From assembly GCA_041394885.1 (NCBI GenBank), contig JAWKHI010000027.1, forward strand, positions 1 through 64,000: DNA of 64,000 nucleotides, given 5' to 3'. Below are positions 25,168-34,119 of this stretch, piece by piece. The stretch comes from DSOI01 sp041394885. Its GTDB lineage: Bacteria; Acidobacteriota; Terriglobia; Bryobacterales; Bryobacteraceae. The notes below the pieces were generated by a model. The model ran no database searches, was not told the origin of the DNA, and saw nothing but the letters and a program-made list of their open reading frames with translations. The position numbers and the translations under genes are program-made. Position 1 is the stretch's first letter. Every line of letters starts with the position of its first letter.

Positions 25168-26628
25168 GTGGCAACTACCAGACCTGTCTTTGCTGATCTT
25201 ATCGACTCCGCGGCTACCGCCGGCGGCTTGGCGGTGGCCGATCCGGCGACCGGAGAGGTCCTGACCGCGGTCCGAAACGGCTCCACCAACGAGGCACTGG
25301 GCGCCGTGGACGCGGCTTGGGCCGCGGCGGCTGAATGGCGTGAGCGTCCCGCGCAGGAGCGTGCCGCGCTGCTGCGGACGCTCGCCGGATTGATGCTGGA
25401 AAAGAAAGAGCAACTGGCGCAGCTACTGACGGCCGAGCAGGGAAAGCCGCTCGCGGAAGCGCGTGGGGAGATCGCCTACGCCGCGTCCTTCATCGACTGG
25501 GCCGCTGAAGAGGCCAAGCGCGTATACGGAGAAACCGTGCCGGCGTCCCATCGTGACAAGCGCATACTCGTTCTGAAGCAACCGGTGGGCATCGCCGCGA
25601 TCATCACGCCCTGGAATTTTCCGTCCGCGATGATCGCACGCAAGCTGGGCCCGGCTCTGGCTGCCGGATGCACGGTGGTCATCAAGCCCGCCAATCAGAC
25701 GCCCCTTTCCGCCTATGCGCTTGGCAAACTGGCGCTCGACGCGGGCATCCCGCCGGGCGTGGTCAACATCCTGACGGGAAATTCCCGCGCCATCGGCGAT
25801 GCCTGGCTCTCCGATCCCCGGGTGCGAAAGCTCAGCTTCACCGGATCCACGGAAGTGGGGCGGGTGCTCATGAGCAAGGCCTCGCAGAACCTGATTCGTC
25901 TGTCGATGGAGTTGGGCGGCCATGCCCCTTTCCTGGTGTTCGACGATGCCGACGTGAGCGCGGCCGTACGCGGCGCAATCATGAGTAAGTACCGAAACGC
26001 AGGCCAAACTTGCGTCTGCGCCAACCGGTTCTACATCCAAGCCGGCGTCTATGCCCGGTTTGCCGCCGAGTTGTCCGCCGCGGTGGCGCAAATGAAAGTA
26101 GGACGTGGCACCGACGAGGGCGTCAGCATTGGCCCATTGATTGACGACAGCGCGGTGGCCAAAGTGGAAGCGCACATCGAAGATGCGCGCGCCAAGGGAG
26201 CCACCGTGCGCCAAGGTGGGCATCGCGTGAAGCCCGGACCCGGCCTGACGGATCGCTTCTTCGCGCCCACCATTCTCGAAGGCTTCGATCACACCATGCT
26301 GATCGCCAGGGAAGAGACGTTCGGTCCGGTGAGTCCGCTGAAGGTTTTCCATCACGAAGACGAGGCCATCGAGCTGGCGAATGATTCCGAGTTCGGCTTG
26401 GCGGCTTACTTCTACACGCGCGACGCCTCACGCCTCATGCGGGTTGCCGAACGCCTCGAATACGGCATCGTGGGCGCCAACGACGGAGCGCCTTCTACTG
26501 CCCAAGCGCCATTCGGAGGCGTGAAGCACTCCGGATTCGGACGCGAGGGCGGTAAGTATGTGATGGAAGAGTACCTAGAGACGAAATACGTCTCCTGGGG
26601 TCTGGAGACACCGGAATCCAGGAGTTAG
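25168..26628 (+). CDS. NAD(P)-dependent aldehyde dehydrogenase, succinate-semialdehyde type
   Basis: 486 residues. Family landmarks are all present: ITPWNFPSAMIARK (cofactor site), KPANQTPLSA, FTGSTEVGR, catalytic Glu in MELGGHAPF, catalytic Cys in GQTCVCANRFY and the late PFGGVKHSGFGREGG. The CVCANR pattern and overall sequence resemble GabD/DavD, which oxidise succinate or glutarate semialdehyde. GTG start at 25168 is preferred because AAAGGA is nine bases upstream; an ATG at 25159 touches that site. First gene of a seven-gene operon and paired with a GABA-transaminase-like gene, so it very likely takes the aldehyde made by that enzyme. Confidence 0.93.
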   Translation: MATTRPVFADLIDSAATAGGLAVADPATGEVLTAVRNGSTNEALGAVDAAWAAAAEWRERPAQERAALLRTLAGLMLEKKEQLAQLLTAEQGKPLAEARGEIAYAASFIDWAAEEAKRVYGETVPASHRDKRILVLKQPVGIAAIITPWNFPSAMIARKLGPALAAGCTVVIKPANQTPLSAYALGKLALDAGIPPGVVNILTGNSRAIGDAWLSDPRVRKLSFTGSTEVGRVLMSKASQNLIRLSMELGGHAPFLVFDDADVSAAVRGAIMSKYRNAGQTCVCANRFYIQAGVYARFAAELSAAVAQMKVGRGTDEGVSIGPLIDDSAVAKVEAHIEDARAKGATVRQGGHRVKPGPGLTDRFFAPTILEGFDHTMLIAREETFGPVSPLKVFHHEDEAIELANDSEFGLAAYFYTRDASRLMRVAERLEYGIVGANDGAPSTAQAPFGGVKHSGFGREGGKYVMEEYLETKYVSWGLETPESRS

Positions 26629-26641
26629 CGGGAGGGCATTC

Positions 26642-27955
26642 ATGGCTGGAACGACTGAGTTGATCGCAAGAAGAAGAGCCGCTGTCCCGCGCGGGGTCGG
26701 CATGTTCGCCGGAGAAATGTCGGCGGCCAGCGCATCGGGCGCGTCGCTCATCGACGCCGATGGCAAGGAGTGGATCGACCTGTCCGGGGGCATCGGCGTG
26801 GTGAACGCCGGACACTGTCCTCCGGGCGTGGTGAAAGCGATTCAGGACCAGGCGGCCAAACTGCTCCACATCTGCATGCATGTCGCCACCTACGAACCGT
26901 ACGTTGCGCTGTGCGAGAAGCTGAACTCCCTGCTACCGCACGGTGGGCGCACGAAGACGATGCTCGTCAACAGCGGCGCCGAAGCGGTGGAGAACGCCAT
27001 CAAGATTGCGCGTCAAGCCACGGGCCGCGCCGCGATCCTCTGCTACACCGGCGGCTTCCACGGGCGAACGATGATGGGCATGTCGCTCACCTCGAAAACG
27101 GGCTACAAAGCCGGCTGCGGACCCTACGCTCCCGAAATCTACCGCCTTCCCTTTCCGAGCTACTTTCATCACGGCGACGGCCTCACCATGGAACGCTTTG
27201 TCAGGCGCGAGTTGGACCGTTTGCGGGAGGCGTTTCTCACCTACGTGCGGGCTGACCAGACAGCGGCGGTGATTGTCGAACCCGTGTGCGGCGAAGGTGG
27301 CTTCATCCCCGTGCCGCCCGAATACATGCGCGGCTTGCGATCCATCTGCGACGAACACGGCATTCTGCTCATTTGCGACGAAGTGCAGTCCGGGTTCTGC
27401 CGAACCGGACGCTGGGCCGCTTACGAGCATTCCGGAATCGTCCCCGACCTCTCCACCTGGGCCAAATCGATGGGTAGCGGGCTCCCCATCGGCGCGGTGG
27501 TGGGCAAGGCCGACGTGATGGACGCCGCCGCTCCGGGCACCATCGGCGGCACCTACGGCGGCAACCCCCTCGCCTGTGTGGCCTCGCTCGCCACCATCGC
27601 TTTCATGGAAGCCGGGAATCTCAACGCCCGCGGCGAAGAGGTGGGGCGGCGCGTGCGAGCCCGGTTCGAGGCCATCCAGAAGAAATGCGATCTCGTCGCC
27701 GATGTCCGCGGACTCGGGGCCATGATCGGCATGGAGTTCTGCTACGGCGGCGACCCCTCGGAACCAGCCGGAGCCGTGGTCTCCTCGGTGCTCGAGCGCT
27801 GCCGTGACCAGGGCGTCCTCGTGCTGCCGGCCGGCACCCACGGCAATGTCATCCGCGTCCTGTCGCCGCTGGTGATCGACGATGCCCAACTCGGCCGCGC
27901 TCTCGACGTGGTTGCCGAATCCGTTTACGCCGTTGCGGCGGGGGTGACTGCTTGA
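26642..27955 (+). CDS. Class-III omega-aminotransferase, GabT/DavT/PuuE-like
   Basis: 437 residues. PLP enzyme with the class-III features: LSGGIGVVNAGHCPP, NSGAEAVENAIKIAR, GGFHGRTMMGMSLT, EPVCGEGGF, CDEVQSGFCRTG and the PLP lysine in TWAKSMGSGLPIGAV. Family role: moves the terminal amino group of 4-aminobutyrate, 5-aminovalerate or a diamine to a keto acid, giving a semialdehyde. It lies 13 bases after the aldehyde dehydrogenase with a GGGAGG site, and the next gene overlaps its stop. Substrate chain length (C4 or C5) is not determinable. Confidence 0.92.
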   Translation: MAGTTELIARRRAAVPRGVGMFAGEMSAASASGASLIDADGKEWIDLSGGIGVVNAGHCPPGVVKAIQDQAAKLLHICMHVATYEPYVALCEKLNSLLPHGGRTKTMLVNSGAEAVENAIKIARQATGRAAILCYTGGFHGRTMMGMSLTSKTGYKAGCGPYAPEIYRLPFPSYFHHGDGLTMERFVRRELDRLREAFLTYVRADQTAAVIVEPVCGEGGFIPVPPEYMRGLRSICDEHGILLICDEVQSGFCRTGRWAAYEHSGIVPDLSTWAKSMGSGLPIGAVVGKADVMDAAAPGTIGGTYGGNPLACVASLATIAFMEAGNLNARGEEVGRRVRARFEAIQKKCDLVADVRGLGAMIGMEFCYGGDPSEPAGAVVSSVLERCRDQGVLVLPAGTHGNVIRVLSPLVIDDAQLGRALDVVAESVYAVAAGVTA

Positions 27956-28851
27956 CACCCTTCGCCATTGCGGGAATTCAGCTTAACCTCAGCGCGCTGC
28001 AAGACAACGTGGGATATATGCGCGCTCGCCTGGATCTGGCCATGGAAATCTATCCCTGGATACAAATGGTTGTGTTCAGCGAGTTGGCCGCATTTGGAGT
28101 GTCTCCACGGCACGCACAGCCGCTTCCGGGACCCGCCGAAGACGCGTTTCGCGAGATGGCCGCCAAACATCAGATCTGGCTGCTGCCCGGCACGATGTTT
28201 GAAAAGTCGGGCGCGCATGTCTACAACACGCTCTCCGTGATTAACCCGCTCGGCGAAGTCGTCGGCCGCTTCCGGAAGATGTTTCCATTCCGCCCATACG
28301 AAATGGGGGTCACGGCGGGAGACGAGTTCTTCGTTTTCGATGTGCCTGGCGTAGCGCGCTTCGGCGTGTCGATCTGCTACGACATGTGGTTTCCGGAAAC
28401 TTCGCGCACGCTCGCCGCGATGGGAGCCGAAGTCATCCTGCATCCTTCCATGACGGCGACCATCGATCGCGACGTCGAACTATCGATCGCGCGCGCCACC
28501 GCGGCACAGCAGCAGTGCTTCGTCTTCGACATCAATGGAGCCGGTGACGGCGGCAACGGCCGCTCGATCGTGGTGGGGCCGTACGGCGACGTCCTCCACC
28601 AAGCCGGCCACTCCGAGGAAATGATTCCGCTCGAGATCGACGTCGACCGCGTACGGCGCAGCCGCGAGGTGGGGTTGCGCGGATTGGGCCAGCCGCTGAA
28701 GAGCTTCCGCGACCGCGGTGTCCATTTCTCGATCTACGATCAGGATCCCTCCAAAGTGCCCGCACTCGCCGGTCTGGGGCCGCTGCAGAAGCCGCTCCGC
28801 GGTACGCTCGCCGGATTGAAATCAGCCAAAACCGAAAGAGAGGCAAAGTGA
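27952..28851 (+). CDS. Carbon-nitrogen hydrolase (nitrilase superfamily amidase)
   Basis: 299 residues. The catalytic triad of the superfamily can be placed: Glu in VFSELAAFG (about residue 44), Lys in RFRKMFPF (about 107) and Cys in SICYDMWFPE (about 141). Members hydrolyse amides or carbamoyl groups, for example N-carbamoylputrescine or 5-aminovaleramide. TTG start overlapping the previous stop as TTGA, and the next gene overlaps its own stop, so translation is coupled on both sides. In this context a role releasing ammonia from an amide intermediate of amine breakdown is plausible, but no subfamily was assigned. Confidence 0.88.
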   Translation: MTPFAIAGIQLNLSALQDNVGYMRARLDLAMEIYPWIQMVVFSELAAFGVSPRHAQPLPGPAEDAFREMAAKHQIWLLPGTMFEKSGAHVYNTLSVINPLGEVVGRFRKMFPFRPYEMGVTAGDEFFVFDVPGVARFGVSICYDMWFPETSRTLAAMGAEVILHPSMTATIDRDVELSIARATAAQQQCFVFDINGAGDGGNGRSIVVGPYGDVLHQAGHSEEMIPLEIDVDRVRRSREVGLRGLGQPLKSFRDRGVHFSIYDQDPSKVPALAGLGPLQKPLRGTLAGLKSAKTEREAK

Positions 28852-31631
28852 GAAAGAAGGTCGGAGATCGCGAATTCAGAGCCTACTACGACGGTTCCCA
28901 GTTTCGTGCCGATGTCTGGAACGAAATGAAGATGGCCACCGCAGCGCTCGCTCGCAGCGCCGATGCCGGGCAGGCGGAACTTGGCAGCCTCCGCCAAGTG
29001 GTCCTCGACACTCTGGCTGTCGTCGGTCAGATCGAAGCGTATTGGGCTTTTCCCGGCGAGCGCGCCTGCCGCTATCTGCGCCGTCTCGCTGAAAAGGGTT
29101 GGTACCGCGCGCTGTCGGACCAGACCGCGCACTTGTCGCGGATGCTCGAAAGCGACGATTACCGCCGCCGCGGTGTCCGTGAAATTGCACGTGAGCTCGA
29201 TGATTCCACGTCCACCGAACCCACGACGCAACCGTTTTCCGAAGCGGCCTCCTATGAAAAACGGCCTTATTTCGAAGTGCTGGTTGTCGATACCCTCTCG
29301 CAGGAGGAAGAAGACGGCGTCCGGTCGGCCATGCTCAACATGCGCCGGGCCGAGGACGAGTTCATCTACGACCTTGTTTTCGCCCCCAGTTGCGAAGACG
29401 CTGTCATCGCCGCCCTCTTCAATCACAACGTCCAAACCTGTGTGCTCCGATATAACTTTCCCCGTGAGTCGAGAGTCAAGCTCGGTGAGTTACGGGACTA
29501 TCTTTCTCTCCCGGACCAGGAACTGCTCGCTGGGCTCGACGCTCCCGACCCGAGCGTAGCTCTCGGCCGCATTCTCAAATCGGCGCGGCCCGAACTCGAC
29601 TTGTTCATCGTCACCGATGATCCGATCGAAAATATTGCCGGCAGAACGGGCGGAATCTTCCGGCGCGTCTTTTACCGCCAGGAAGACTATCTCGAGCTGC
29701 ATCTCAGTATCCTCAAGGGCATCCACGACCGCTTTGAATCGCCCTTCTTCGACGCGCTCCGCCAATATAGCCTGAAACCCACCGGCGTGTTCCACGCGCT
29801 CCCAATATCGCGCGGCAAATCGATCAACAAATCGCACTGGATCAAGGATATGGGCGAGTTTTACGGCCCCAACATTTTCCTTGCGGAAACATCGTCCACC
29901 ACCGGCGGCCTGGACTCCCTGCTGCAGCCCACCGGCCCGCTGAAGGAAGCGCAGGACAAGATGGCGCGCGCCTACGGAGCACGGCGGAGCTATTTCGTCA
30001 CCAACGGCACCTCCACGGCGAACAAGATCGTGATGCAGGCGCTATGCCGCCCGGGAGACATCGTCCTGGTGGCCCACGACTGCCACAAGTCACACCATTA
30101 CGCCCTGATGCTCGCCGGATCGATGCCCATCTACCTCGACGCCTATCCGCGCCAACGTTACTCCATGTACGGCGGCGTGCCGCTGGCCGAGATCAAACGT
30201 ACTTTGTTCCGCCTGAAGCAGGCCGGCAAACTGGATCAGGTGCGCATGCTGCTGCTCACCAACTGCACTTTCGACGGCATTGTCTATCACCCCGAACGCA
30301 TCATGCGCGAAGTGCTGGCCATCAAGCCCGACATGATCTTCGTTTGGGATGAAGCATGGTTTGCGTTCGCCCGTTTCACCGTCACCTACCGCGGCCGCAC
30401 CGGGATGGAGTCCGCCCAGCACTTGCGCGCCGCATTCAGCACCGAGTCCTACCGCGCGAAATACCGCGAGTGGAAAGCCGAGTTCGACATGTTGGATCCG
30501 GACGACGAAGATACCTGGACCAAAAACGAGCTGCTGCCGGACCCCGACGCCGTGCGCGTGCGCGTCTACGCCACTCAATCCACCCACAAGACGCTCACGT
30601 CGCTCCGCCAGGGCTCGGTGATTCACGTCCGCGATCAGGACTTCGCCCGTCAGGTGCACGACGCATTCGAGGAAGCGTACATGACGCACACCTCCACTTC
30701 GCCCAACTATCAGATTCTGGCCTCGCTCGACGTCGGCCGGCGGCAAGTGGAGCTGGAAGGCTACGAGCTCGTGTCCAAGTCAGTGGAACTCGCCATGACG
30801 CTGCGCCAACGCCTGGAGGAGCACCCGCTGCTTTCCAAGCACTTCGCGCTGCTGCGCATCGAAGATCTGATCCCGCCGGAATACCGCGCTTCCAAGCTCA
30901 CCCGTTACTACGACCCGAAAGACGGCTACCGGACCATGGCCGAAGCCTGGCGCACGGACGAATTCGTGCTCGAGCCGCAGCGCGTCACCGTGCACGTGGG
31001 CGCCACCGGCATCGAGGGCGACACGCTGCGCAACATGCTCATCGACCGCTTCGACATCCAGATCAACAAGACCTCGCGCAACACGCTCTTGTTCATGGTC
31101 AACATCGGCACCACGCGCGGTGCAATCGCCTATCTGCTTGAAGTGCTGATGAAGTTGGCGCAGGAGATCGAAGACAAGTCCGAGGACCGCAGCCCCCTCG
31201 AAGACAAGCAGCACGCCGCACGCATCCATGCGCTTACCGAGGAGATGCCGCCCCTTCCGAACTTCAGCCGTTTCCATCGGAGCTTTCAGCCCGATCCGGA
31301 TTCGGGGACTCCCGAAGGCAATCTCAGGAAAGCTTTCTTCCTTTCCTACAACGAGGATAATTGCGAATTTCTGCCGATGAACGGTCCTATCGAGGCGGAG
31401 ATGCAAGCGGGGCGCGAAGTGGTTTCAGCGTCGTTTGTCACGCCCTATCCGCCCGGCTTTCCCATCCTCGTGCCCGGACAAGTGGTCAGCGAGGAGATTC
31501 TCAGTTACATGAAGGCCCTGGACGTAAAAGAGATCCACGGCTACAACCCGAAATTCGGCTTCCGTGTGTTCCGGCGTGAGGCGCTTGACCAAGCGGCGGC
31601 TGCGCGCGAGGAAGCGATCGCGCGGGCCTAA
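28848..31631 (+). CDS. Large Orn/Lys/Arg decarboxylase family PLP enzyme
   Basis: 927 residues, longer than the usual 710-780. About 130 N-terminal residues have no recognised family, followed by a receiver-like wing domain (about 135-275, YFEVLVVDTLS) and the PLP core (about 300-900): FFVTNGTST-like YFVTNGTSTANKIV, VLVAHDCHKSHHYALM, TNCTFDGI, VWDEAWFAF, the PLP lysine in STHKTLTSLRQGS, and HTSTSPNYQILASLDVGRRQ. Family role: decarboxylates a basic amino acid to its diamine or agmatine; which one is not clear. GTG start overlapping the amidase stop. The extra N-terminus and operon partners suggest a specialised version; supplies the amine for the genes around it. Confidence 0.9.
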   Translation: MRKKVGDREFRAYYDGSQFRADVWNEMKMATAALARSADAGQAELGSLRQVVLDTLAVVGQIEAYWAFPGERACRYLRRLAEKGWYRALSDQTAHLSRMLESDDYRRRGVREIARELDDSTSTEPTTQPFSEAASYEKRPYFEVLVVDTLSQEEEDGVRSAMLNMRRAEDEFIYDLVFAPSCEDAVIAALFNHNVQTCVLRYNFPRESRVKLGELRDYLSLPDQELLAGLDAPDPSVALGRILKSARPELDLFIVTDDPIENIAGRTGGIFRRVFYRQEDYLELHLSILKGIHDRFESPFFDALRQYSLKPTGVFHALPISRGKSINKSHWIKDMGEFYGPNIFLAETSSTTGGLDSLLQPTGPLKEAQDKMARAYGARRSYFVTNGTSTANKIVMQALCRPGDIVLVAHDCHKSHHYALMLAGSMPIYLDAYPRQRYSMYGGVPLAEIKRTLFRLKQAGKLDQVRMLLLTNCTFDGIVYHPERIMREVLAIKPDMIFVWDEAWFAFARFTVTYRGRTGMESAQHLRAAFSTESYRAKYREWKAEFDMLDPDDEDTWTKNELLPDPDAVRVRVYATQSTHKTLTSLRQGSVIHVRDQDFARQVHDAFEEAYMTHTSTSPNYQILASLDVGRRQVELEGYELVSKSVELAMTLRQRLEEHPLLSKHFALLRIEDLIPPEYRASKLTRYYDPKDGYRTMAEAWRTDEFVLEPQRVTVHVGATGIEGDTLRNMLIDRFDIQINKTSRNTLLFMVNIGTTRGAIAYLLEVLMKLAQEIEDKSEDRSPLEDKQHAARIHALTEEMPPLPNFSRFHRSFQPDPDSGTPEGNLRKAFFLSYNEDNCEFLPMNGPIEAEMQAGREVVSASFVTPYPPGFPILVPGQVVSEEILSYMKALDVKEIHGYNPKFGFRVFRREALDQAAAAREEAIARA

Positions 31632-31661
31632 TACAACCAACGAAGGGAAGATTCTGACCGA

Positions 31662-33122
31662 ATGGCAACCTTGAAAGGCATTTCCGATATCCGGCGCTAT
31701 TTCTATCGCAACACCGTGCCGACTTACTTCGTCAGCGCCACCTGCTTCAACCTGCTCGGCATGGACGAGTGGGTCCGTGACTTTAGGTTCATCAGCTACA
31801 TCGATTGCTTCGATGGCGCCCATCCGAACACCATCACCCCATCGGCCAAGACTGACCGCGTGTTCAATAGCATCGAAGAAATTACCAACTACCTGCTCGA
31901 ACACAAGGAAATCGCGGACCAGATCCTGGCGCGCGGACCCGGCCGCGCCGTGTTCCTCTTCTTCGACGAGCGCACCGAAGAGCTGTGCAAACAGCTCAAC
32001 CTCGAGCTTTGTTTTCCGCCCGCCCGCCTGCGCGAGGAAGTGGACAACAAGGTGATAGCCACCCGCATCGGCGATGAAGCCGGCGTCCCCAGCGTTCCCA
32101 ACACCCTGGGCAAGGTTGGCAACTGGGACGACCTCGTCCAACTCGCCGCCGCGGCAAAGCTGGGCAATGACTGGGTGGTGCAGACCGCTTTCGGCGACTC
32201 CGGCCACACCACATTCTTTATCAGCGGCAAGGACGACTACGCAAAACACGCCGAAGAGATCGAGGCCGAGCCCGAAGTGAAGGTGATGAAGCGCATCCGC
32301 CCCCGCGGATCGGCGCTGGAAGCCTGCGTCACCAGCCATGGCACCATCGTCGGTCCGCTGATGACCGAACTCGTCGGATTCAAGGAGCTGACACCCTATC
32401 GCGGCGGCTGGTGCGGCAATGAAGTCTTCTCCGGCGCTTTCTCCGCGGACCTGCGGGACAAGGCGCGCAAGATGACGTTTCAGTATGGCGAAGCGCTGCG
32501 GAAACGCGGCTACCGCGGCTACTTCGAGGTCGACTATCTGCACGATCTCGACAGCGGCGAACTTTATCTGGGCGAGGTCAACCCACGTATCACCGGCGCC
32601 AGTTCCATGACCAACCTCGCCTCGTTCGCTCATGCCGATGCTCCCTTGTTCCTGTTTCACCTGCTCGAATTCTCCGGCGTCGATTTCGAGCTCGACGTGG
32701 AGGCGCTCAATGCGCGCTGGGCGGACCCGCTCAACATAGATAGCTGGTCTCAGATGGTGATCAAACACACCGGCGACTCGGTGGAGTACATCACGCACGC
32801 TCCGCGAAGCGGCGTTTGGGAACTCGGCGCCGATGGCGCAGCCCATTTCGTCCGCGTCCAGACGCATCGCCGCACCGTTCAGGTGGAGTCCCGGGCCTTC
32901 TTTCTGCGCATCGCAGGCACGGGCGACTACTTCTACGAAGGCGCCGACCTCGGCATCCTGGTGACACCCGGCCGCCTCATGACCGACGATTTTCAGCTAA
33001 CCGATCGAGCCAAGAGCTGGATCGCGGCTATCCGCGCGCAATACCAGGCCCGGCCCCTCCATGGCGGAGAGACCCAGCAGGTGGAGCGCGTGGCGGAAGT
33101 GGCCGGGTTCAAGTTCCTGTAA
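31662..33122 (+). CDS. ATP-grasp ligase-like protein (biotin-carboxylase-type fold)
   Basis: 486 residues. ATP-grasp elements are visible: REEVDNKVIATRIGDEAGVPSVPN at the start of the core (about 128-150), DWVVQTAFGDSGHTTFFI (nucleotide loop), and the metal site YFEVDYLHD...LYLGEVNPRITGASSMTN (about 287-325). The carboxylase lid and biotin-binding parts are not evident. Family role: ATP-dependent joining of a carboxylate to an amine or thiol via acyl phosphate. Nothing in it names the substrates. It is 30 bases after the decarboxylase and 10 before the C45 gene; together these suggest making and then cleaving or transferring an amide. Confidence 0.82.
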   Translation: MATLKGISDIRRYFYRNTVPTYFVSATCFNLLGMDEWVRDFRFISYIDCFDGAHPNTITPSAKTDRVFNSIEEITNYLLEHKEIADQILARGPGRAVFLFFDERTEELCKQLNLELCFPPARLREEVDNKVIATRIGDEAGVPSVPNTLGKVGNWDDLVQLAAAAKLGNDWVVQTAFGDSGHTTFFISGKDDYAKHAEEIEAEPEVKVMKRIRPRGSALEACVTSHGTIVGPLMTELVGFKELTPYRGGWCGNEVFSGAFSADLRDKARKMTFQYGEALRKRGYRGYFEVDYLHDLDSGELYLGEVNPRITGASSMTNLASFAHADAPLFLFHLLEFSGVDFELDVEALNARWADPLNIDSWSQMVIKHTGDSVEYITHAPRSGVWELGADGAAHFVRVQTHRRTVQVESRAFFLRIAGTGDYFYEGADLGILVTPGRLMTDDFQLTDRAKSWIAAIRAQYQARPLHGGETQQVERVAEVAGFKFL

Positions 33123-33132
33123 TCTGGAGATC

Positions 33133-34119
33133 ATGCAGGCCACGTTCCGGAGCGTTCGCGAGTTCGACCCAGGCGTGGCTTGGCAGACGCTGTTCACCTC
33201 CTCCTGGGACTCCTACCGCGCTTGGTTTCTCCAGGAGGGAGACGCCCGCCGGCCGGGTTATCTCACCTGCAAGGCCGCGCTCGAGCGACACCTGCCGGAG
33301 CTCGTCCGCACCTGGGAAACTCTGGTCGATCTGGCCGGCGGCGGCGACATGGCCGCTCGCTTCCTCAGCTTGTACTGTCCGGCGCCCTACCTGTCGGGAT
33401 GCTCGCAGGCGGTGTGGACCAAAGGCGATCGTCCTCTGTTGATTCGCAACTACGACTATCATCCGCGGCTGCTCGAAGGCACCATACTGATGTCGGCGTG
33501 GAGCGGCGTAAGGACCATCGTCCAGTCCGATTGCCTCTGGGGCGCACTCGACGGGATGAACGAGCACGGTGTCGCGGTGTCGCTCTCGTTCGGCGGCCGG
33601 TCCAAGGTGGGAGACGGTTTTGGAATCCCTCTCCTGCTGCGATACATCCTCGAGACATGCCGCGACTGCGATGAGGCGCGCCGAGCGCTCGCCCGCGTCC
33701 CCACCCACATGAGCTACAACGTTTCTGGAGTCGACCGCGATGGGGACTGGTTCACCGCGCACGTCGCGCCCGATCGTCCCGTCCGGTTCCACGAGTCACC
33801 GGTGGCCACCAATCATCAGGACTCGGTCGAATGGCACCGGTATGCGCAAGCTGTCTCCACCCTCGAGCGCTGGCATCTCCTCACGGCCGGCATTGCCGAT
33901 GACTCGGTGGATGAGCATGGGTTTGTTTCTCGCTTTCTCGAGCCGCCCGTGTTCAGTGACCGGTACGGAAGCAGTTTCGGGACCCTGTACACGGCAATCT
34001 ACAATCCTCGAGAAGGCGTCGTCGACTACGTCTGGAAGAACCGTCGATGGCAACAGTCGTTCTCTGATTTCGAGGAAGGTTGGATGACTGTCCCATACGG
34101 CAAGCCGGTGGCCTCCTGA
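33133..34119 (+). CDS. C45-family Ntn acyltransferase/hydrolase
   Basis: About 328 residues from the ATG at 33133 (CTGGAG just upstream). The likely autoprocessing site and N-terminal nucleophile is the Cys in LSGCSQAVW (about residue 89), followed by the family pattern LLIRNYDYHP, WGALDGMNEHGVAVSLSFGG, and later RVPTHMSYNVSGVDRDGDW, SPVATNHQD and GTLYTAIYNP. Family members include acyl-CoA:6-aminopenicillanate acyltransferase and related amide hydrolases. No signal peptide, so cytoplasmic. Its stop touches the permease start. Seen next to an ATP-grasp ligase, it may hydrolyse or transfer the acyl group of an acylated amine. Confidence 0.87.
   Translation: MQATFRSVREFDPGVAWQTLFTSSWDSYRAWFLQEGDARRPGYLTCKAALERHLPELVRTWETLVDLAGGGDMAARFLSLYCPAPYLSGCSQAVWTKGDRPLLIRNYDYHPRLLEGTILMSAWSGVRTIVQSDCLWGALDGMNEHGVAVSLSFGGRSKVGDGFGIPLLLRYILETCRDCDEARRALARVPTHMSYNVSGVDRDGDWFTAHVAPDRPVRFHESPVATNHQDSVEWHRYAQAVSTLERWHLLTAGIADDSVDEHGFVSRFLEPPVFSDRYGSSFGTLYTAIYNPREGVVDYVWKNRRWQQSFSDFEEGWMTVPYGKPVAS

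Noticed and set aside
24890..25264. Frame in the leader before the aldehyde dehydrogenase
   Set aside because: Overlaps the dehydrogenase start in another frame and has no family similarity; no riboswitch pattern could be recognised there either.
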